From: Serpens sp964410065
Lineage (GTDB): Bacteria > Pseudomonadota > Gammaproteobacteria > Pseudomonadales > Pseudomonadaceae
DNA: 64,000 bases
Direction of reading: 5' to 3'
Assembly (NCBI GenBank): GCA_964410065.1
Contig: CAYPFO010000008.1
Location: forward strand, 22,392-86,391
Shown: positions 52,490 through 60,750 of the stretch, in pieces
How the letters are laid out: each line of letters begins with the position of its first letter
Position numbering within the stretch: the stretch's first letter is position 1
The notes under the pieces: model-generated
What the model saw: only the letters and a program-made list of their open reading frames with translations
Databases searched by the model: none
Told to the model about the DNA's origin: nothing
Program-made: the position numbers and the translations under genes

Positions 52490-52575
52490 TGGCTACTTCC
52501 CGTTTTGAAGGGCTCCGGCTTCACGCGGCGGACCGTTAACGCTTGATCCCCCGCTGAAGCCTGCATGGCCGTTAT

Positions 52576-52715
52576 CAGGCCGTTGAAAAACGTTGGCGAG
52601 GCAGCCAAGCCAAGGCGGAAATCGCTGAGAAAGCGGAGTTTACGTGGTGTAAATGAGCATTTCGAAGCGATTTCCAACGCAGGATTGGCAACGTAGGTAA
52701 TTTTTCAACGGCCTG
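52576..52715. mobile_element. MITE-like element between ppiC and moaA
   Basis: A 140-bp element with perfect 15-base terminal inverted repeats (CAGGCCGTTGAAAAA and its complement), inner repeats GTTGGC/GGCAAC and GGAAATCGCT/AGCGATTTCC, so the whole unit can fold into one long hairpin. It abuts the ppiC stop codon exactly. No coding capacity; a non-autonomous element of this kind needs a transposase elsewhere. Confidence 0.8.
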
Positions 52716-53669
52716 TTACTGCATCAAGGGTGACTCGGCGCCTTCCAGATGAATGCCCTGGATATCCGCTTCACCCACCAGGTTCTTCAGATACTGTGCC
52801 ACCGCCACCTGCCAAACGCGTTGATCCAGCTCAGCGCGAATGGAACCTGCCACCGCCTCATAGGGCAGCAGTTCGCCCTCGACACGTTGATCGACCCATA
52901 CCAGGTGGAAGCCGTAGCGACTTTCCAGGGGCCGACTGGCCAGACCGAGCGGCAGACGAAACAGTTGACGCTCGAATTCAGGCACTGTCTGGCCCTTGCT
53001 GATCTGGCCGAGGGCGCCGCCCTGCTCTTTCGAGGGGCAGTCCGAATGGACCAGGGCCAGCTCGTTGAACCGCGAGCCGTCAGCCTTGAGCTGCTGCAGC
53101 AGCGCCTCGGCGCGTTCCAGCGTACGGCTGCGTTCCTCCACATCGTCCGCTGGACAGCCAAGCAGGATATGCCGCGCTGCCAGCAGGGGCGCGCTGGCGA
53201 AACGTGCACGGTTGCTGTCGAAATACTGCCTGCAGGCCGGCTCGTCGGCACGGGGCATGGGCACTTCGCGTTCGACCAATGCGCGTGTGGACGCCTCCTC
53301 CTCACTTTCTCCGGCCGTCGGGCTCACCTTGAGCCCCAGGACAGCGATACGTTGTTGCAGTAACTCGCGGACCACCAGGGCCTGGCTAGCCAGGAACACC
53401 GCCTCTTCCCGGCTATCTGCCGGGTGATATTGCAATTCCTGGGCGATCGCCTCGGCGGCAATCGCCACGCCGTTGATCTTGATGCGCGGCCATTCCTGCT
53501 CGCTGGACGCGATCAAGTCGGCCGGAGCGGCCTCCGCCTGTTCAGACTCCTTCGGTTCGAAAACCGTCGGTTCCTGAAGCATCGCTGCCTCGTAGGCGGG
53601 AGCCGCAGGCTGTTGATGCCCGCCGCCGCAACCGCCGCCATTACCACCGCCACCACATCCGCATCCCAT
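52716..53669 (-). CDS. Parvulin-type peptidyl-prolyl isomerase of the nar operon
   Basis: A 317-residue protein with an unusual Cys/Gly-rich N-terminus (MGCGCGGGGNGGGCGGG), a helical middle and a parvulin domain (about 165-260) with AARHILLGC, LALVHSDCPSKEQGGALG, and FRLPLGLASRPLESRYGFHLV. It has no signal peptide, so it acts in the cytoplasm. ATG 53669 is preferred because GAGGAA is well spaced from it. The nifM/ppiC-type gene in this position is standard in Pseudomonas nar operons and may help mature the reductase. Confidence 0.9.
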   Translation of the reverse strand: MGCGCGGGGNGGGCGGGHQQPAAPAYEAAMLQEPTVFEPKESEQAEAAPADLIASSEQEWPRIKINGVAIAAEAIAQELQYHPADSREEAVFLASQALVVRELLQQRIAVLGLKVSPTAGESEEEASTRALVEREVPMPRADEPACRQYFDSNRARFASAPLLAARHILLGCPADDVEERSRTLERAEALLQQLKADGSRFNELALVHSDCPSKEQGGALGQISKGQTVPEFERQLFRLPLGLASRPLESRYGFHLVWVDQRVEGELLPYEAVAGSIRAELDQRVWQVAVAQYLKNLVGEADIQGIHLEGAESPLMQ

Positions 53670-53703
53670 GATCATTTCCTCACTAGGCGTTGCCTGGGCC
53701 GTA

Positions 53704-53748
53704 GGCGGGTACACCCCGCCGGGCCAACGTGGCGGGCTGTGCCCGCCA
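53704..53748 (-). repeat. Two GC-rich hairpins between narI and ppiC
   Basis: GGCGGGTACACCCCGCC (53704-53720) and TGGCGGGC-TGT-GCCCGCCA (53730-53748) form two stable hairpins in tandem. They are REP-like and may slow degradation of the upstream nar message or reduce ppiC-moaA expression. Confidence 0.6.
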
Positions 53749-53762
53749 ACGGATTCAGGGGA

Positions 53763-54548
53763 TCAAGCCACCGGCTCGCTCACTTTCTTGGGCGCCACGC
53801 GTTGGGGCGTGGCCTGGACAGGCGCACGGTAGCCGGCCGGTGCCTGCACCGGAGGCAGATTGCGACCGGTGTTCTTCATGCGCACGATCTGGTAGCGCCG
53901 CCCCAGGTACCACACCGGTGCGCTGACGATGTGCACAAGGCGGGTAAAGGGAAACAACACGAACAACGTGACACCGAGGAACACGTGCAGCTTGTAGATC
54001 AGCGACACCGGGGCGATGGCCTCGGCGGCCACTGCCGGCTGCAGGGTGATGATGCTCTGCGCCCAATTGCCCAGCATGATCATCACCGAGCCGTCCATGT
54101 GCCCGGTGGAGGCGACGATGGTGCCCAGGCCCAGCAACAGTTGCACCAGCAGCACGATCAGTACCAACTGGTCCGAGGTGCTGGACGAGGCGCGCACGCG
54201 GGGATGGGTGAAGCGACGATGGATCAGCATCATCAGCCCGATCAGGCAGAGGATGCCAAAGAAGCCGCCCGACACCATGGCCAGCAGTTGCTTGTCGGCG
54301 CTGCTGATAACGTGGTGATACAGGGCTTCGGGCATCAGCAGACCGACGAAGTGGCCGCACAGCACAAAGATGATGCCCACATGGAACAGGTTGCTGGCCA
54401 GGCGCATGCCCTGGGGGGCGAGCATCTGGCTGGAACCGGTCTTCCAGGTGTACTGGGCCAGGTCGAAACGCGCCCAGCTGCCAAGCAGGCAGATGGCCAG
54501 CGCAATGTAGGGGTAAACCCCAAACAGCAGGAAATTGAAGTTAGACAT
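53763..54548 (-). CDS. narI: Respiratory nitrate reductase cytochrome b subunit
   Basis: A 261-residue membrane subunit that takes electrons from quinol and holds two b haems. It has five membrane helices, with His residues in HVGIIFVLCGHFVGL and in KLHVFLGV and RLVHIVSAP positioned as the axial ligands. The C-terminal tail (from about 225) is a Pro/Ala/Val-rich extension of some 35 residues beyond the usual end. ATG 54548 overlaps the narJ stop by one base. Confidence 0.95.
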   Translation of the reverse strand: MSNFNFLLFGVYPYIALAICLLGSWARFDLAQYTWKTGSSQMLAPQGMRLASNLFHVGIIFVLCGHFVGLLMPEALYHHVISSADKQLLAMVSGGFFGILCLIGLMMLIHRRFTHPRVRASSSTSDQLVLIVLLVQLLLGLGTIVASTGHMDGSVMIMLGNWAQSIITLQPAVAAEAIAPVSLIYKLHVFLGVTLFVLFPFTRLVHIVSAPVWYLGRRYQIVRMKNTGRNLPPVQAPAGYRAPVQATPQRVAPKKVSEPVA

Positions 54549-55285
54549 TAACGCACCTCCTGGGCCAGCGCGGCTTGCCCGTTGAAATCGGTCCAGTGCA
54601 GCGGTACCGCTGGTTCCTCGCGGGCCTTGCCCGGTCCCGAGGCTTGCGACGGACAACGATCCTGCTGTTCGGCCTGGAGGAAGTTCACCTGCTCTTCCTC
54701 CCAGATCTTGTCGAGGGCCTCCAGCGAGTCGTCGCGTTCCTCAGCCGCCACCTGCTCGCGCAGTTGGGCGACCGCGCTCAGCGGTTGACCGGCAATCTGC
54801 AGCAGCGCGCCGAAACAGGCCGCGTGCGGGCTCTCGCGTTCTTCCAGACGCGCCGCTAGCAACGCCAGCAGGTGCGCCACATCCGCGAGGCCCTCTCGGG
54901 CCTCCAGATCGTCGCGGGTGGAGAGGTATTCCAGGTACAGCGGGATGTAATCGGGCAGCTCGCGCACGCCGATGGCGAACCCGGCGGCCTCGTACTGGGC
55001 CATCAGGTCGACCATCGCCTGGCCGCGATCACGCGACTCGCCATGCACATGCTCGAACAGCAGCAGCGACAGCGATCGGCCCTTGTCGAACAGTTCGCTG
55101 TAGGCTTCCTGCACGTCCATCAGATCGCCGCTCACCAGCTCTTCGAGCAGCAGGCGCAGCGCGGCACGCTGCTCGGGGCTGATCTCGCGCGCGCTGGAGA
55201 TGGCTTTCGCCAGCTCCAGATACCCCTCACGCAATTGCTCGGTCGGGTAATCGAGCAACAGGGAAATCACCTTGAGAATCTGCAT
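54548..55285 (-). CDS. narJ: Nitrate reductase assembly chaperone NarJ
   Basis: A 245-residue TorD-fold chaperone that inserts the molybdenum cofactor into NarG and keeps it from membrane binding too early. Opening MQILKVISLLLDYPTEQLRE and the block FEHVHGESRDRGQAMVDLMAQY are characteristic. ATG 55285 has GGAGG at seven bases; ATG 55291 overlaps the narH stop but is too close to that ribosome site. Confidence 0.94.
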   Translation of the reverse strand: MQILKVISLLLDYPTEQLREGYLELAKAISSAREISPEQRAALRLLLEELVSGDLMDVQEAYSELFDKGRSLSLLLFEHVHGESRDRGQAMVDLMAQYEAAGFAIGVRELPDYIPLYLEYLSTRDDLEAREGLADVAHLLALLAARLEERESPHAACFGALLQIAGQPLSAVAQLREQVAAEERDDSLEALDKIWEEEQVNFLQAEQQDRCPSQASGPGKAREEPAVPLHWTDFNGQAALAQEVR

Positions 55286-55287
55286 GC

Positions 55288-56826
55288 TCATTCCTCCCAC
55301 AACTGCACGGTCTTGATGATGTCGCGCTTGTTGGCCTTCTTGGCACCGAACATGTTGGTGTCCGAGGCGCCGCCACAACCGCTGCCGAAGCTAAAACCGC
55401 AGCCGGAACGCTCGGCGAAGGCATCGCTCATGGCTTCTTCACGGTGCGCCGTAGGAATCACGAAGCGGTCCTCGTAGTTGGCAATGGCCAGGTAGCGGTA
55501 CATGTCGTCGGCCTGGTCGCGGCTCAGACCGACCTTTTCCAGCACCTCGAGATCAAGCACGCCGTCCACCTGCTCGGCACGCTTGTAGGCGCGCATCGCC
55601 AGCAGGCGCTTGAGGGCCAGCTTGACCGGCTTTTCGTCACCGGCGGTGAGCAGGTTGGCCAGGTAGCGCAGCGGGATACGCAGGCTGTCCACGTCAGGCA
55701 GCACGCCATCCATGCTCACGTGTCCGGCCTGGGCGGCGTTCTGGATCGGCGACAGCGGCGGCACATACCAGACCATTGGCAAGGTGCGGTATTCCGGGTG
55801 CAGCGGCAGCGCCAGCTTCCAATCCACGGCCATCTTGTAGACCGGAGACAGCTGCGCGGCGTCGATCACCGACTGCGGCACGCCGTCTTTCAGCGCCTGC
55901 TCGATAACCTTGGGGTCGTGCGGGTCGAGGAACAAACCCAGCTGCTCTTCGTACAGGTCCTGCTCGTTGGGGGTACTGGCCACTTCGTGGATACGGTCGG
56001 CGTCATACAGCAGCACGCCGAGGTAGCGGATGCGACCCACGCAGGTTTCGGCGCACACGGTCGGCATGCCGGCTTCGATGCGCGGGAAGCAGAAGATGCA
56101 CTTCTCGGATTTGCCGCTCTTCCAGTTGTAATAGATCTTCTTGTACGGGCAGCCGCTGATGCACATGCGCCAGCCGCGGCACTTCTCCTGGTCGATGAGG
56201 ACGATGCCGTCCTCCTCGCGCTTGTAGATGGCGCCGCTCGGGCAGGAGGCCGCGCACGCCGGGTTGAGGCAGTGCTCGCACAGGCGCGGCAGGTACATCA
56301 TGAAGGTGTTCTCGTACTCGCCGTAGATGTCCGCCTGGACCTTGTCGAAGTTCTTGTCCTTGCGGCGCTTGGCGAATTCGGTGCCGAGAATTTCCTCCCA
56401 GTTCGGGCCCCACTCGATCTTTTCCATGCGCTTGCCGGAGATCAGCGAGCGCGGCCGCGCCACCGGCTGGTGCTTGCCCAGCGGCGCGGTGTGCAGGTTC
56501 TGGTAGTCGAAGTCGAACGGCTCGTAGTAGTCGTCGATGCTCGGCAGGTCCGGGTTGGCGAAGATGTTCGCCAGCACGCGGAACTTGCCGCCGATGCTCG
56601 GGTTGATCGAACCGTCGGGGTTGCGCACCCAGCCGCCCTTCCACTTCTCCTGGTTTTCCCATTCCTTCGGGTAGCCGATGCCGGGCTTGGTCTCGACGTT
56701 GTTGAACCAGGCGTATTCCATGCCTTCGCGGCTGGTCCAGACGTTCTTGCAAGTGATCGAACAAGTGTGGCAACCGATGCACTTGTCCAGGTTCAACACC
56801 ATGCCAATTTGTGAACGGATTTTCAT
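55288..56826 (-). CDS. narH: Respiratory nitrate reductase iron-sulfur subunit
   Basis: A 512-residue cytoplasmic subunit with four clusters. Cys groups appear at CIGCHTCSITC (residues 16-26), CEHCLNPACAASCP, CRGWRMCISGCPYK (Trp in place of one Cys marks the 3Fe-4S site) and CIFCFPR...CAETC. The C-terminal tail has an extra Cys/Gly stretch (SGCGFSFGSGCGG). Its ATG overlaps the stop of a short leader ORF (56823-56921). Confidence 0.97.
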   Translation of the reverse strand: MKIRSQIGMVLNLDKCIGCHTCSITCKNVWTSREGMEYAWFNNVETKPGIGYPKEWENQEKWKGGWVRNPDGSINPSIGGKFRVLANIFANPDLPSIDDYYEPFDFDYQNLHTAPLGKHQPVARPRSLISGKRMEKIEWGPNWEEILGTEFAKRRKDKNFDKVQADIYGEYENTFMMYLPRLCEHCLNPACAASCPSGAIYKREEDGIVLIDQEKCRGWRMCISGCPYKKIYYNWKSGKSEKCIFCFPRIEAGMPTVCAETCVGRIRYLGVLLYDADRIHEVASTPNEQDLYEEQLGLFLDPHDPKVIEQALKDGVPQSVIDAAQLSPVYKMAVDWKLALPLHPEYRTLPMVWYVPPLSPIQNAAQAGHVSMDGVLPDVDSLRIPLRYLANLLTAGDEKPVKLALKRLLAMRAYKRAEQVDGVLDLEVLEKVGLSRDQADDMYRYLAIANYEDRFVIPTAHREEAMSDAFAERSGCGFSFGSGCGGASDTNMFGAKKANKRDIIKTVQLWEE

Positions 56827-56921
56827 TGTGTCGACTCCTCAACCTGGACCCCAGCCTGAACCTCGTGAAATGGCATGGTGTTGGCACCATGCGCTATCGC
56901 CATTGGTGAACGGATTTTCAT
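56823..56921 (-). CDS. 32-codon leader ORF with a duplicated narH start
   Basis: ATG 56921 begins with the same 16 bases as narH (ATGAAAATCCGTTCAC), follows TGAGGA seven bases upstream and ends at a TGA that overlaps the narH ATG. It encodes MKIRSPMAIAHGANTMPFHE and 12 more residues. It looks like a tandem-duplication scar of about 95 bp that now forms a translated spacer; a real function is doubtful but translational coupling is likely. Confidence 0.45.
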   Translation of the reverse strand: MKIRSPMAIAHGANTMPFHEVQAGVQVEESTQ

Positions 56922-56930
56922 GGCAGATCC

Positions 56931-59900
56931 TCAGATATCTTGCGGCAGGGGTTGCGGCAGGTCGTCGCCATACGGGCCGTCGAGCCAGTCGACCTTGGCC
57001 ATCTTGCGCACCACGACGAATTCGTCGCGGTTGCAACCTACCGTGCCGTAGTAGTTGAAACCGTAGGCCTGCTGGGCATAGCCACCGATCATGTGGGTGG
57101 GCTTGAGCACCACACGGGTCACCGAGTTGTGGTGGCCGCCGCGGGTCTTGGTGGTTTCCGAGCCGGGCACGTTCACGATGCGTTCCTGGGCGTGGTACAT
57201 CATCACCATGCCTTCCTTGACGCGCTGGCTGACCACCGCGCGGGCGGTGAGCGCGCCGTTGGCGTTGAAGCACTCGATCCAGTCGTTGTCCTCGATGCCG
57301 ACCTTCTTCGCGTCGATTTCCGAGATCCACACGATCGGGCCGCCACGGCTCAGGGTGAGCATGATCAGGTTGTCGGTGTAGGTGCTGTGGATGCCCCACT
57401 TCTGGTGCGGGGTGATCCAGTTCAGGGCGATCTCCGGGTTGCCGTTGGGCTTCTTGCCCTGCACGTAGCCGATGGAGCGGGTGTTGATCGGCGGCTTGTA
57501 GCTCATCAGCTGCTCGCCGAAGGCCTGCATCCACGGGTGGTCCTGGTAGAACTGCTGGCGACCGGTGAGGGTGCGCCACGGGATCAGCTCGTGGACGTTG
57601 GTGTAGCCGGCGTTGTAGCTGACGTGCTCGTCTTCCAGGCCCGACCAGGTGGGGCTGGAGATGATCTTGCGCGGCTGGGCCTGGATGTCGCGGAAGCGGA
57701 TCGCCTCGTGCTCCTTGGGCAGCGCCAGGTGGCTGTGGTCGCGGCCGGTGAATTCCGACAGCGCTTCCCAGGCCTTCACGGCGACGTGGCCGTTGGTTTC
57801 CGGCGCCAGGGAGAGGATCACCTCGGCGGCGTCGATGGCGGATTCGATCTTCGGCCGGCCCTGGCTGACGCCCTCCTCGCGCACCCGGTAGTTCAGCTCG
57901 CCGAGGAATTTCACTTCATCCTCGGTGTTCCAGCTGATGCCCTTGCCGCCGTTGCCCTGGGTTTCCAGCAGCGGGCCGAGGGCGGTGAACTTCTTGTAGG
58001 TGGACGGGTAGTCGCGCTCGACCACGGCAATGTTCGGCGCGTTCCTGCCGGGCACCGGGGCCTCGCCGGCGGTCTTCCAGTCGGTGCCGCCGAACGGCTG
58101 GGCCAGTTCCCCGGGGGTGTCGTGCAGCAGCGGCACGGTCATCACGTCGCGCTCCACGCCCAGGTGCCCTTCGGCCATGGCCGAGAAGGCCTTGGCGATG
58201 CCCTTGTAGATCTCCCAGTCGGACCTGGCCTCCCAGGCCGGGTCGATGGCCGCCGACAGCGGGTGGATGAAGGGGTGCATGTCCGAGGTGTTCATGTCGT
58301 CCTTCTCGTACCAGGTGGCGGTCGGCAGGACGATGTCGGAGTACACGCAAGTAGAGGACATGCGGAAGTCCAGGGTGGTGACCAGGTCGAGCTTGCCGAT
58401 GGCGCCCTCGTCCACCCACTCGGCCTCGGTGGGCTTGAAGCCGTCGGCGCGCTTGCCCAGGTCCTCGTTCATCACGCCGTTGGTGGTGCCCAGCAGGTAC
58501 TTGAGCATGTACTCGTGGCCCTTGCCGGAGGAGCCCAGCAGGTTGGAGCGCCAGATGAACATGTTGCGCGGGAAGTTCTCCGGGCTGTCCGGCTGTTCGC
58601 AGGCGAAGCGCAGGCTGCCGTCCTGCAGGCCCTTGACCACGTAGTCCTTCGGGTCCATGCCAGCGGCCTGGGCGTCACGGGCGATCTGCAGCGGGTTGCG
58701 GTTGAGCTGCGGCGCGCTGGGCAGCCAGCCGGCGCGTTCGGCGCGGATGTTGTAGTCGAGCATGTGCTCGGGGAACTGGCTCTTGTCGGCCAGGGGCGAG
58801 AGCACCTCGTGGATGCTCATCTTCTCGTGGCGCCACTGGGAGCTGTGGTTGTAGAAGAAGCTGGTGCCGTTCATCTGCCGCGACGGGCGATGCCAGTCGA
58901 GGCCGAAGGCCAGCGGCAGCCAGCCGCACTGCGGACGCAGCTTCTCCTGGCCGACGTAGTGGGCCCAGCCGCCACCGGTCTGGCCGACGCAACCGCAGAG
59001 CATGAGCATGTTGATCAGCCCGCGGTAGTTCATGTCCATGTGGTACCAGTGGTTCATCGCCGCACCGACGATGATCATGGAACGACCCTGGGTCTTGTCG
59101 GCGTTGTCGGCAAATTCACGGGCGATCTGGATGGCCTTTTCGCGGGAAACACCGGTGATTTTCTCTTGCCAGGCCGGAGTGCCAGGCACGCTGGCGTCGT
59201 CGTAGCTGGCGGCCACGTTGGCACCGCCCAGGCCACGGTCGATGGCGAGGTTGGCGGCCATCAGGTCGAACACCGTGGCGACCTTGACGGTCTTGCCGTT
59301 GGCCAGAGTCAGCGAACGCACCGGTACGCGGCGCGCCTGGACTTCCTCGCCCTCGACCGCCGTGAAGTGTTCATGCAGCTGGCCACCGAAATACGGGAAG
59401 CCGACATCCACGCTTTCGCCACCGCCGATCTGGCTCAGTTGCAGATCGACTTCGCGACCGTCCTTGCCTTCGCGGGCCTCAATGTTCCACTTGCCCTTCT
59501 CGCCCCAGCGGTAACCGATCGAGCCCAGCGGCGACACCAGTTCACCGGTGCTGCCGTCAACGGCGATGGTTTTCCACTCGGGGTTGTTGTCCTGGCCCAG
59601 GTTGTCGGCCAGATCCGAGGCGCGCAGGAACCGATCGGCGCGGTAGCAGCCGTCCGTCTCGTCGAGCATGACGAGGATCGGCATGTCGGTGTAGCGCTTG
59701 GCGTAGTCGGTGAAGTAGGCGCTCGGCTTCTCAAGGTGGAATTCCTTGAAGATCACGTGCGAGAACGCCTGCGCCAGCGCCGCATCGGTGCCTTGCTTGG
59801 GGTTCAGCCACAAGTCGGTGAGCTTGGCGACTTCGGAGTAGTCCGGGGTGATGGCCACGGTCTTGGTGCCCTTGTAGCGTACTTCGGTGAAGAAGTGCGC

Positions 59901-60689
59901 GTCCGGGGTACGCGTCTGCGGAACGTTGGAGCCCCAGGCAATGATGTAGTTGGAGTTGTACCAGTCAGCCGATTCCGGCACGTCGGTCTGCTCGCCCCAG
60001 ACCTGTGGCGAGGCCGGCGGCAGGTCGCAGTACCAGTCGTAGAAGGACAGGCACACGCCGCCGATCAGCGACAGGTAACGCGAGCCCGCCGCGTAGCTGA
60101 CCATGGACATGGCGGGAATCGGCGAGAAGCCGACCACGCGGTCCGGGCCGTACTGCTTGATGGTGTAGACGTTGGCCGCGGCGATGATCTCGTTGACCTC
60201 CGCCCAGCTGGAGCGCACGAAGCCGCCCAGGCCGCGCTTGCTCTTGTAGGACTCGGCCTTGACCGGGTCCTCGACGATGCTCGCCCAGGCCTCGACCGGC
60301 TCCAGGTGACGGCGCGCCTCGCGCCACAGCTTGAGCAGCGGCTTGCGCACCTTGGGGTATTTCAGGCGGTTGGCGCTGTAGATGTACCAGCTGTAGCTGG
60401 CGCCGCGCGGACAGCCGCGGGGCTCGTGGTTGGGCAGGTCGTTGCGGGTGCGCGGGTAGTCGGTCTGCTGGGTTTCCCAGGTGACCAGGCCGTTCTTCAC
60501 GTAGACCTTCCAGCTGCAGGAGCCGGTGCAGTTCACCCCGTGAGTGGAACGCACGATCTTGTCGTACTGCCAGCGGTTGCGATAGACGTTCTCCCAGTCA
60601 CGGGATTCCTGGCGGGTCTCGCCGTGTCCGTCGGCGAACTCGCCCTGCTTGCGCTTGAAGAAGCGCATCTGGTCCAGAAGATGACTCAT
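56931..60689 (-). CDS. narG: Respiratory nitrate reductase catalytic subunit
   Basis: A 1252-residue molybdenum enzyme that reduces nitrate to nitrite on the cytoplasmic side. The N-terminal cluster motif is His50-x3-Cys54-x3-Cys58, with the fourth ligand at Cys93 (HGVNCTGSCSW ... GCPRG). WGSNVPQTRTPDAHFF holds the molybdenum Asp region, and LNWITPHQKWGIHSTYTDN is near the C-terminus. No frameshift is visible. The coding strand is extremely rich in G+C at third positions in its second half. Confidence 0.98.
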   Translation of the reverse strand: MSHLLDQMRFFKRKQGEFADGHGETRQESRDWENVYRNRWQYDKIVRSTHGVNCTGSCSWKVYVKNGLVTWETQQTDYPRTRNDLPNHEPRGCPRGASYSWYIYSANRLKYPKVRKPLLKLWREARRHLEPVEAWASIVEDPVKAESYKSKRGLGGFVRSSWAEVNEIIAAANVYTIKQYGPDRVVGFSPIPAMSMVSYAAGSRYLSLIGGVCLSFYDWYCDLPPASPQVWGEQTDVPESADWYNSNYIIAWGSNVPQTRTPDAHFFTEVRYKGTKTVAITPDYSEVAKLTDLWLNPKQGTDAALAQAFSHVIFKEFHLEKPSAYFTDYAKRYTDMPILVMLDETDGCYRADRFLRASDLADNLGQDNNPEWKTIAVDGSTGELVSPLGSIGYRWGEKGKWNIEAREGKDGREVDLQLSQIGGGESVDVGFPYFGGQLHEHFTAVEGEEVQARRVPVRSLTLANGKTVKVATVFDLMAANLAIDRGLGGANVAASYDDASVPGTPAWQEKITGVSREKAIQIAREFADNADKTQGRSMIIVGAAMNHWYHMDMNYRGLINMLMLCGCVGQTGGGWAHYVGQEKLRPQCGWLPLAFGLDWHRPSRQMNGTSFFYNHSSQWRHEKMSIHEVLSPLADKSQFPEHMLDYNIRAERAGWLPSAPQLNRNPLQIARDAQAAGMDPKDYVVKGLQDGSLRFACEQPDSPENFPRNMFIWRSNLLGSSGKGHEYMLKYLLGTTNGVMNEDLGKRADGFKPTEAEWVDEGAIGKLDLVTTLDFRMSSTCVYSDIVLPTATWYEKDDMNTSDMHPFIHPLSAAIDPAWEARSDWEIYKGIAKAFSAMAEGHLGVERDVMTVPLLHDTPGELAQPFGGTDWKTAGEAPVPGRNAPNIAVVERDYPSTYKKFTALGPLLETQGNGGKGISWNTEDEVKFLGELNYRVREEGVSQGRPKIESAIDAAEVILSLAPETNGHVAVKAWEALSEFTGRDHSHLALPKEHEAIRFRDIQAQPRKIISSPTWSGLEDEHVSYNAGYTNVHELIPWRTLTGRQQFYQDHPWMQAFGEQLMSYKPPINTRSIGYVQGKKPNGNPEIALNWITPHQKWGIHSTYTDNLIMLTLSRGGPIVWISEIDAKKVGIEDNDWIECFNANGALTARAVVSQRVKEGMVMMYHAQERIVNVPGSETTKTRGGHHNSVTRVVLKPTHMIGGYAQQAYGFNYYGTVGCNRDEFVVVRKMAKVDWLDGPYGDDLPQPLPQDI

Positions 60690-60710
60690 TGTGGTTTTTC
60701 CTCTCAGGCC

Positions 60711-60726
60711 GGGCGCCGCAGCGCCC
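60711..60726 (-). other. Hairpin between narK2 and narG
   Basis: GGGCGC-CGCA-GCGCCC forms a 6-bp stem in the 61-base gap. It could be an mRNA processing or stabilising element that separates transporter from reductase expression. Confidence 0.4.
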
Positions 60727-60750
60727 TGTCAGCAGATTGGGTGGATGGCT

